A stretch of DNA of 64,000 nucleotides. Origin: Scylla paramamosain. Its lineage: Eukaryota; Arthropoda; Malacostraca; Decapoda; Portunidae. The notes under the pieces were generated by a model, which saw nothing but the letters and a program-made list of their open reading frames with translations, did no database searches and was not told the DNA's origin. Shown here piece by piece: positions 37,951 to 64,000 of the stretch. The DNA is taken from NCBI RefSeq assembly GCF_035594125.1, contig NC_087152.1:7768501-7832500 (forward strand). Reading direction: 5' to 3'. How positions within the stretch are numbered: the first letter of the stretch is position 1; every line of letters begins with the position of its first letter. The translations under genes were made by a program, and so were the position numbers.

Positions 37951-40727
37951 TCTGTAAGGAACTGGGTGAAACTGTGTAGGAATCTGGCTGACAGTCCCTA
38001 GAGATGTATGCTGCAATAATTCTGTTGCTTTCCTTCAACTTTCTAAGAAATTACAGTAATAAGGAATTCACTCCAGCTGTTTCTTGATAATGTTGGTAAC
38101 TTGAGTCAGTGTCATTTCAATCTTTCCTGGTGAGTCTTGTGGTATAATGTGCTCATTCTTCTGCTGTCACAAAAACATTTCTCAGTTCCTCACACTCTTT
38201 ACTTGCACCTACTTCTCTAACAATTTCCTTTGTTGGATGCCTTAGCTAATCCAGATCCATAATGTATGAAAAATATAAAGAGTTGCTTTATTCTTGTCCA
38301 AAATAAAGCAAAAAAAACATTAAACACAGAATCAGTTAGGGAGCTTAGTTGCTGACAAAAATAAACATGACTCCATACTTGTGACATCCAAGAGATTTAG
38401 AAAGATTTCCCCTCCCTCAGTTGGTATTCACTCATATTGCTGTCCAATGATCAGGAAAATTCAGAGGTTTAAATGAAGCAGTCATACAGGAAGACTAATG
38501 AAAGTACATACCATGAATGTAATACTGGTTATGAAATAAGTAGTCTTTACATTTTTGGTGATGCTTTTTCAGATGAGTTTCATGGTAGACAAAACAGGTG
38601 TTTTTAATGTTTTTGCAAGCAGCTAATATGGATTACTCAACCTCTTGTATAATTTTATGTTCTTATGAGTCATGGCCTTTGTGTGTGTATGCTGAAGTTG
38701 TGCTTCATGTGCAGAAGTGGCAAACAACAGTTGGGGGAGAAAGAACTGCATGTGTAAGTTGGTGCTATTTGGAGTTTATACTTGAACTATTTTATGTACT
38801 ATGTATTTGGTAATGAAAAGAAATTTATGTTAGTCTGTTGAATAAAAATAGAAATGCTGTCCACAAACACAATGGATTGAAGGAGCCTGTAAGTAGATGA
38901 AAGATATGTTTGATATTTATGAGTGGTGTATAGTATGATACCTCTGGTGCAGAGCTCAGCATGCAACATAAAAGTAATTGGCCTTTTTTTTTTTTTTTTT
39001 TTTAGAATCTTACTCTGCTCAATGCATAAAAGCTTTATGACAATAACTGGAAGCTTGGGAATGTACCTAAATATATTTAGGATGGTGATAAATATATATT
39101 TATTTATTCATTATGCTACAGAGAAGATATATTTATTCATTGTATTAATATATAACCTTGTAAATATGCATGTACAGTACAGCATTAAGGATTATAACTT
39201 GGTTTTTTGTATTAATAATTTGTAAAGTAGTTGGAGTGTAAATATTTGGAAATGAATTTTAAAAGTCAAAAGGAATTAATAAAAAAAACAAGTTCCAATA
39301 AAAATGTTTTAATGTCTCTGTTCGTATTTAGGAATACAAAATGCATTTCTGTTTTTCTGTCACACTCCCTCAATCTTCTTCAACTCTTGTTGCTAATATG
39401 TGTTAGGATTTAATACCCTACATACAATAACTTGGTACTAGTAATGGTCCAGAAAACCACCCTTTCTATACTTGTATTTGGAGCTCACATACACATATAT
39501 GCCAGAACAATGGACTTGAGAAATGCAAGTCAGATGTCTTTCACACATCCTTTAGTTGGGTGATGCATTTTTCTTCATGTTGTGGTATCACTGATAAATG
39601 TTTCTTGCTGAAAGGTTATTTTCACACTTTATTACATGTGTTCTAAACAAGCAGGCACTCTGGTGGCCCATCCTTTACCTGCCATATTCTGGGAGGAAGG
39701 GATTGCCTACCAAAATTGAATTCCTGTATAAACCATTTCAAGTGTAGAAATCATTGATACAGACATTTTATCAATTCTGTATAAATATCTCGCTTCCTTC
39801 AGTAATCTCCTGTGTGGGGAGTGGCTAATAGGTCATTAGGTAGTTGTAAGGATCCTATGTTACTAGGGCAACAGACGGAATGTAGGTAAATACTAGGTTA
39901 CGGTAACAGTATAGTACAAAGGGGCCATAGATGTCTATATAGGATACTCAAGTACGTACATTGCTATCTTAGTGTCTATTCTAAGTATGTTATGATGTCA
40001 GTTATCATTTTCATAATTATTTATAGGTGACTAAAGTATGTCAATGTTCATTCTCAAGTAAGAATTTTCACATGATGTGTGGTAACTTTGTATCAATAAC
40101 GTTACTCATTTATACTAAAAGTGTTTCAGGGCACATTGATAACCATGTGTCATTATCTTTAGTATTTTTCACCATCCAATGTGTATCTGAGCAACAATAT
40201 CAGGTGTTTACTGAGGGCATCCTGACACCTTGTGAGATATTGATCAGTCATGGAGTGTGGCAAGAAGAGTTTCTCAAAGTGCCTGTCCTCACCCTAGGCT
40301 GACACTACAAGGCACATTGCTCCACCCTAAATTGTCACATTTTTATTATAATTATGTCCATTAAGGCCATGGAAAACACATCCAGGAAGTTATGTTTGAT
40401 CAGAGCAACAAGTCTGAGTAGTGAAAGGATCATATATACAATATATTTTGTTTCATTGTGGTAAGATATATGCAAGATTATGTAATTTCAGTCTTGAGAA
40501 ATGTCTTAGATGTAAAAGAACAGTCACTGCTAAGTAGACTCCACAGATACTTCAGTTTTCTTCAATTCAATATGCCTTGACAGAAAAGTTCAAGTAGATT
40601 TTGATTTTTCTATCAATATAGTTTTTGCTTTCTCCAATAGTGACAGAAACCAACAGTTTGGGCACTAAAATAGAATTAGGAAATGTTGACTATTATATAC
40701 AAAGTAGGATAGAGGATTATCCATTTG

Positions 40728-40788
<61 letters not shown>

Positions 40789-41467
40789 GCAAGGATGAGA
40801 TGTCCAGAGAGGAATGTCTGGAACTTCTGCTGTGGTCATCCCCTTGTGGTGGATATCCTAGAATAGACATTAGACTCGATAAATTAGAATCAATGCATTT
40901 TTTTTGTGAATTAGAAAGAGTTAAAGACAAATGTTGATTAGTGTTAACTTACTGGTACCATATTCTGCGTCTGCAAGATATATTTAATTGATGGTTTCCA
41001 GGGTAAACTATTATGTTTATGTGCTTTATAGAACATCAGTTTACTTATGTATAATATACGGATGTCTAACAACAGGAAGCAGTTAGGTATATGTCTTGAA
41101 TCAAAGTATATGTCAGAACACATCATGTTCTTATACTGTCGCTTACCACTAAGCATTGGAATATTGTGTCTGGAATTATCAGATATTTATATAGAAAAGT
41201 GTGTTCACATGTTCATTTGTACTGAACTGCCAATCCCTGTTTAATAATTAATTTGTAAATCATAGTTCCTGATAGGTTGTGCCATTTTTTCATAATTATT
41301 TATCTGAATTATGAGATGAAGCCTGTACTCTGCAGCACTGTATGAAGCAAGTCATCTAGACATTCTAGACAAAAGGCTTCTTATGCCAGTGGATGATGTG
41401 GTGAGCTGGCATGGATCAATGGAAATAGCAGTGCATTTCACTGGAGTCTTCAAAGATACATTAATGA
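37951..41467. other. Intergenic, no gene seen; (GA)n 40732-40786
   Basis: AT-rich DNA with scattered poly(T) and AATAAA-like strings. Short frames (maximum about 100 codons) have no family features or splice support. Confidence 0.55.
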
Positions 41468-41697
41468 CCTGGGGCCATATTCTAAAATGTTTAATAGCTA
41501 CTATTTTCAAAGGCCATAGAGAGTATAAATCAGGTTCATATGGATATTTTTTTTTTCCATAGAAGAATCTTTATCAAACTATCAGCATAATCATGAAAAC
41601 ATCCTTGGAATTCCTGATAACTTCTACTTCAGTCTATTGGAAGTAGTTGAGATAAGCTGTCCAAACATTTGAGAATATGATTCCTGTCATCTATTGC
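41468..41697 (+). mobile_element. Palindromic MITE copy 6
   Basis: Starts GGGGCCATATTCTAAAATG, has TTTTCAAAGGCCATAGAG, and ends CCAAACATTTGAGAATATGA, inverse to the start. Confidence 0.7.
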
Positions 41698-42299
41698 TAT
41701 TTGTGTGTTTATATTTTTCCTTGCTACCTATCCCCTAAAGGAATGTCAGCTTAGTTATGGGGAGATTGTTGCTCTGTTTTATTACCTACTGCGTCTTTAC
41801 TGGTAACTAGCCAATGAGAATAGGGTTCTTTATACTGCCATCTTCACACAAGACTTTTTTTTTTTTTTTTTGTTGCAGAGCCTTTGCATCCTGTCCTTGT
41901 TTGTTCTTTAAAAATCTCCATTGGTATCTTTTTGCACACCTTGAAGTGAAGGACATGCTTATTGATATCATCACGATCATCATCATCATCTTTCTCCTCA
42001 ATATCCTCCTCTAACTGGTAGTAACAGTAGCATCAATAGAGGTAGTGGTAGTCATTGTAAAAGACATGGTGATGGTGATAGTAGCAGTAGCTGTATTTGG
42101 GTGATGGTGGTGGTAACATAAGCAGTACATTATATGTGTTAGATGATGTTACTGCTTTCACTGTATTTGTATCAAAATCATATACCTACATTATATTAGA
42201 TTAGATTAAATTAGAGTGCGCCTCAAATCCACATACGTAGGCTAATAGGCCTATGTGCCAATTCGGTTACGCCCTCTCCTACGTTAATTTTGCCCCGTG

Positions 42300-42535
42300 A
42301 AATAACGTCCCATATGCTTTAAATACGTTTATCTCTCATCACCACTGTTCCAAAGGCCACATCGATGATTAGTTAGGTTCTCATGGGTATTTTCCTATTA
42401 ACTTTGTAAAGCGTTTGTTGAATTATCACTGCAATCATGTAAATACCCATAAGAACCTCAATAACCTCTACTACAGCTTATTGAAAGTAGTCGAGGGAGG
42501 ACGCCAAAAAAAAAAGTTGTGGAATACGGGGCAAC
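42300..42535 (+). mobile_element. Palindromic MITE copy 7
   Basis: Contains TCTCATCACCACTGTTCC, AAAGGCCACATCGATGATTAG, GTTCTCATGGGTATTTTCC and a right arm with GAAAGTAGTCGAGG; the last bases are GTGGAATACGGGGC. Confidence 0.65.
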
Positions 42536-42557
42536 AGCAGACAGGTAGCTGGGGAAA

Positions 42558-42778
42558 CGGGTAGTAACGCTTTGTTCTCTCATTAAGACTGTTTTCAAAG
42601 GCCACAATGATGATTAGTCAGGTTCCCTTGTGTATTTTTCCAACTGGTGATGCAGAATTCTTGTTGAACGATAAATAAAATAATGATAAAAAAAAAATGT
42701 AAACTCCAATGACTTACTAAAGCTTGCTGAAAGTATAGTCGAGATAAGACAGACACGATTAAGGATACGGCCCCTGGT
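42558..42778 (+). mobile_element. Palindromic MITE copy 8
   Basis: About 25 bases after copy 7 and in the same orientation. It has AACGCTTTGTTCTCTCATT, TTTTCAAAGGCCACAATGAT and GAAAGTATAGTCGAG, and ends at GGATACGGCCCC. Confidence 0.7.
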
Positions 42779-43259
42779 CAACTAAAACCGTAACAATTCT
42801 AAGGTAACAATTGGTCTTTAGTACACGCTTGTGTGCGGGATTTTTCCATCCAATAGAGACTTCAGAGACGAGCCGGCAAAGTTATATCAATAGGCCGACA
42901 CTTGGTTAAGGTAGTTAACTGAAATGCACGGCTGACACTCGACCTTATGAACCATGAGAATTATTTTGGCAACTGTTTTCGATTTTAGTATCATGGTACG
43001 TAGAATAAATAAGTTTTGTTGTTTAAGACATTTATTTTATAATGACAATATCGTGAGTATAGTCTATTTAACGTGTTTCAGGATTGTTCAGGATAAGATT
43101 GAGGTTGAGTGTTAATTTTTGCGTTGACTTGGTATTTAGTTGCGAAAATTAATAAGTAAGAAAAATGACGCACCGGACCACAATGTGACCAAGACAAGGG
43201 ATTTTCTGGAAATGAGTGAATAAAAGATAGTGGCCAACAGATGCAAAGCTCAATGGAAA

Positions 43260-43316
<57 letters not shown>

Positions 43317-44014
43317 AAGAGAATGTTAATTACGTAAAGGTTGGTAATTAAGTAGAATATTAATTCGCTCTTTCGTTGCCCAGTTCAACTTCAATCCAAA
43401 GTTCGAATAAAAATGTACTTAACTAAGTTTGCCAATGATATTCGCAAAATATTCACGTGTCCAGTAGTGCTGAATTAAGGGATTTCTCGCTAGAACTCTG
43501 GATTTATCATTATAATTTTCAATATGGTAGTGATGAAAGCCGCCTAGCTGTATGTTGAGAAACCAAACATAATTTTTTTGATTATCAATGGAAAATGTTG
43601 TGCAATGGATAAACATCGCAGTTTTGCGGGTTGTGTAAAGCAGACTAATGATAACGTCTTATTTGGCAACACTGTCAGTGTCGTGTTAGTCAGGTGCGAG
43701 CCACTACTCAACACAGCGTCCAGGCAGGAGTCCCTCAACGAGGTAAAGCCTTTTCATGACTGTTGTAAATCATGTGGAAATTCTGAATTATGTATTATTA
43801 GTATTATGTCATGCACTATCAAGTGTATTTATGAGCTTAATGAGTGTTTGTGGGACGTTTGTATTGATGACTGGCAAGTTCAGTTTCCCTCTACCGTTTT
43901 CACTGTGTTATGGTAGCATTTGGTTAAATCTGGAAAATCGTAGTGTCAATCTCTGTCCATAAAATTCGAGTGTGTTTTAGCATGGACGTGCTTAGGAAAT
44001 GGTGACCTGGTGTT

Positions 44015-44062
<48 letters not shown>

Positions 44063-44405
44063 GTGTTTACAATGAATGGTTCAGAAAGCTCGAAGCCTCG
44101 TCACTAGTTAAGTTGTATCGAGTATTAGCCTTGTCTTAATCACTAGGCCACCATTCAGAGAGGGGCCCCACACTCATTTCCATGTTGATAGCTGGGGTGG
44201 GTTGGTAACGTAGCGTCGTCAGTGTATACACGTAACTCGCATGAATATGTATGTGGAATCAGGAACACAAGGTTTCACCACCTCTAGAGTACTGAATGTG
44301 AGCTCCTGTCTGAAGACAACTGTGATCTCATCAATAGGTAACGTAATGTAGCCACACATCCGCACATTGCTCTGAAGTTTATGCATATGACGCACATATT
44401 TCTCC

Positions 44406-44407
<2 letters not shown>
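42779..44407. other. Intergenic; (CT)n 43262-43315, (GA)n 44019-44060
   Basis: A 112-codon Cys-containing frame at 43578-43916 has no domain and a doubtful start; a donor-like GTAAAG follows CTCAACGAG at 43742. A weak tRNA-like A box occurs on the minus strand near 44150. Confidence 0.45.

Positions 44408-44500
<93 letters not shown>
44408..44500. repeat. (TA)n microsatellite near the LNX-like 3' end
   Basis: Pure TA tract about 240 bases past the stop codon of the LNX-like gene on its downstream side. Confidence 0.97.
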
Positions 44501-44501
<1 letters not shown>

Positions 44502-44738
44502 CAAATGACATTGATGATCACTGGTTAGACTTCATGATGACAGAAAAAAAAATCGTGTGCTAAATGACAGGACAATTAATTGCTTTGGGTGATGATCTCA
44601 TGGTGACTTATATGTGACGTAGTGTATAAATGATAGTATAATTGTCAAAATCTTGGCGAAATGCATGACCTGATCACGGGTTAATGGAAGTTGTGGAAGT
44701 CCTCGCTGCCAGTGGCTGGGTGTAGCGTGCGGTGTAGG

Positions 44739-60024
<15,286 letters not shown>

Positions 60025-60129
60025 CTGCGGGAAGAGGAAGTGTCTGTCACTGAGTGGCGGCAAGAATCCATAAATGGGTCTAGAGGTATTGTATAGTTCC
60101 ATGATAAGATTAGACTGAAATGAAGATAT

Positions 60130-60455
60130 TTGATAATTGGTACTTAGTAGAGTGATGAATGACTGGAATAGGTAAAAATTTGTTCTTAAATGGAATGATG
60201 AATGACTGGAATAGTAAGAAATTTGTTCTGAAATAGTGACATATGACTGGAATAGCAAGATTGGTTATCAATAGGATGATAGATGACTGGAATAGGTAGA
60301 ATTGGTTCTCAATATGGTGGTAGGAGGAACAGGAAGCGATTGGTTCTCAGTGCGGTGGTAAATGAGTGGAATAACAAGAAATTGGTCCATAAATAGAGGG
60401 GTAAATGACTGGAATAGCTAGAGATTGTCTCTTAGATATGACGGAAGATCAGTTA
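60130..60455. repeat. Degenerate 38-46-bp minisatellite, about 7 copies
   Basis: The unit contains GATGACTGGAATAG followed by a variable AAGAAATTTGTTCT or ATTGGTTCTCAA part. It recurs from about 60145 to 60450 with indels. It lies in the region upstream of LNX-like exon 59918-60024. Confidence 0.7.
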
Positions 60456-60499
60456 AATAGAAAAAAAAAAGATAGGTTCTCTCAAAAATGAAAAAAAAA

Positions 60500-61320
60500 A
60501 AAAAATGACAAGGATATTAAAAATGTGAAAAATTCTAATCTCAAAATTTTTTATCATAGACATATGTTCCTTATGTAAAGAAGAAGTATTGTACACTTGT
60601 AAAATATTCTTTTGAGCTCTTTGTAATGGTTCGTAGGTCATAACCATATTTCACTTTTAAAAGAAATTTAGAAAGTAAAAAGAAAAAAACTTTATTGACT
60701 AATAAATACTTTATGTATCAATATTTTTGTTTTACTTTTCATGATTTAATATTTTGTAATTTTGAAAGACATTCTTTAATCGTAAAAACTTTTGAATTCT
60801 TTGCAGGTCCGATCCTTAAAAAGTGCAAACATTTTCAGTCTCAAAATTTTTATCTGATCGTAAAGATGTGTTCTCTTTTTGAAGAAGAGACATTGCAAAT
60901 ATGTATAATATTCTGATAATGGAGATATGTTCTTTTTTTTTTTTAAGAGAGAGAGAGTGCGTACGTCAAATATGTTTCTTCTGTTAATAGGAATTGTGCG
61001 TAGATAATAACATTTAAATTTAGCCATATCTTTCTCTGAAACAACGCTTAGAAAGCAAATATTCACTTTTTATTGATTGATATAAACTTTGAACATCAAT
61101 TTTGTTCTACTTTTCATTATTTAAAATTCGGTAGTTTAAGATTTTTTTTTTTTTTTTTTGAGGTCCGGACCTTAAAAAGTTGAAAAATGTTTCAAGATAA
61201 AAAAATTTTGTCCGATAATAGCGATATATTCCTTATTTAAAAGACACACATTGTGGGCTTGATAAATATCCTTTTCTCTTTCTTAGGAACGGTCCATATA
61301 TAACAATATTTAAAAGAAAA
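60500..61320. repeat. Degenerate tandem repeat, period about 350 bp
   Basis: CAGGTCCGATCCTTAAAAAG at 60804 and GAGGTCCGGACCTTAAAAAG at 61160 stand about 357 bases apart. TCTCAAAATTTTTATC with a following ATGTTCC/TGTTCTC block also recurs near 60540 and 60840. The DNA is AT-rich and no gene is seen. Confidence 0.6.
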
Positions 61321-62606
<1,286 letters not shown>

Positions 62607-62772
62607 AGAATTTAACCTAATCTAACCTAACCTAACCTAAAGTAACAATCTAACCAAACCATATCTAACTTAACCCTACCTAGCACAACCAAAACCGAAA
62701 CAAAGCGAAACTTAATCTAACCAAACCTAACCAAACCTAACCGAACCTAAAACATCCTAACAAAACCTGACC
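62607..62772. repeat. Degenerate CCTAA (TTAGG-like) repeat
   Basis: CTAACCTAACCTAACCTAA is followed by many CTAAC, CAAACCTAAC and CGAACCTAA variants for about 165 bases. The core unit CCTAA is the complement of the arthropod telomere repeat TTAGG; the copies here are diverged and internal. Confidence 0.65.
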
Positions 62773-62844
62773 CAAGACAATACTTTCGGTCAGTTTCTTC
62801 CTTATCATAGCATTACACTGGTCAAGGGGAAGAAACCCACTGGG

Positions 62845-63215
62845 GAAAATATTCAGAGGGAATTATATCTGCATTCTGTTTGGGAAGGAAAATGTTGAGA
62901 GGAAAAAACATCCCTTAAGTGGGAGAAGTGACTGTACTTCCCCCAACTGAATGTGTAGGATGGGGACGACGAAAGGCGTGGGAGAATATCCGGAAGGAAA
63001 TTATATCTAGGGATGCATTCTGTTTGGGAGGGAAGATGTTCACTAGGGGAGCTGGGAATGACTGTCTTCTAACTGAATATGAAGGATGGGGAGGGCAGGC
63101 TTGAGGAAATGTGCTGAGGGAATTATATATCTAGACATGCATTTTGTTTGGAAGGAAAAAATGTTCAGAGCGTTGGGAATAACACCACCCCATTACTGAA
63201 TATGCGGAGCAGGGG
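62845..63215. repeat. Tandem repeat, period about 120-135 bp, 3 copies
   Basis: GAATTATATCTGCATTCTGT near 62860, ATTATATCTAGGGATGCATT near 63001 and ATATCTAGACATGCATTTTG near 63127 mark three units. Each unit also carries GGAAGGAAAATGTT-like and ACTGAATATG-GGATGGGG-like parts. Confidence 0.7.

Positions 63216-64000
<785 letters not shown>

Noticed and set aside
43578..43916. 112-codon Cys-containing frame
   Set aside because: No ATG at the start, no signal peptide, and Cys spacing matches nothing I know.
44130..44170. tRNA-like A box on the minus strand
   Set aside because: The B box is degenerate and no SINE body or tail is recognisable.

Overview
The window is nuclear DNA from an arthropod, most likely a decapod crustacean. 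The reasons are the very dense long microsatellites of (GA)n, (GT)n and (AT)n type (more than 60 tracts), TTAGG-like degenerate repeats, dispersed LINE 3' tails and tRNA-derived SINEs of the sort common in crab and shrimp genomes, and a chymotrypsin-fold protein resembling crustacean digestive proteases. Most of the sequence is non-coding. Nearly all open frames that look long are microsatellite translations and carry no gene.

Four spliced genes can be built with consistent GT-AG sites and matching exon phases. (1) Minus strand, 8586 to 5684: five exons encoding a 255-residue protein with four membrane spans and a proline-rich tail containing a PPxY motif. (2) Plus strand, 14276 to 21771: seven exons encoding a secreted 255-residue trypsin-like serine protease homologue. 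Its catalytic His is Thr and its catalytic Ser is Glu, so it should be proteolytically dead. (3) Plus strand, 30069 to 35866: four exons encoding an unrecognised 619-residue protein with degenerate leucine-rich repeats. (4) Minus strand, 60024 to 44739: the last five visible exons of an LNX-like (ligand of Numb protein X) four-PDZ protein. The RING-containing 5' part must lie beyond the right edge, and one intron is 12.3 kb long.

By region: 1-5.7 kb is microsatellites, a complete 477-bp Tigger/pogo-type MITE (3305-3781) and one copy of a palindromic MITE family. 5.7-8.6 kb holds the membrane-protein gene. 8.7-14.2 kb is repeats, including a 33-bp minisatellite and LINE tails. 14.2-21.8 kb holds the protease homologue, whose second intron contains an antisense tRNA-derived SINE and an antisense 5'-truncated LINE. 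22-30 kb is AT-rich repeat DNA with a decayed minus-strand coding remnant near 29 kb. 30-36 kb holds the LRR-like gene. 36-44.7 kb is intergenic with SINE-like inverted copies and MITEs. 44.7-60 kb is the LNX-like gene. 60-64 kb, probably still inside that gene, is built of several degenerate tandem repeats.

The four genes show no sign of working as one pathway; this is an ordinary gene-sparse eukaryotic stretch. The most interesting items are the double-mutant protease homologue, the small four-span PPxY protein, the orphan LRR-like protein and the about 220-bp palindromic MITE family (about 12 copies).
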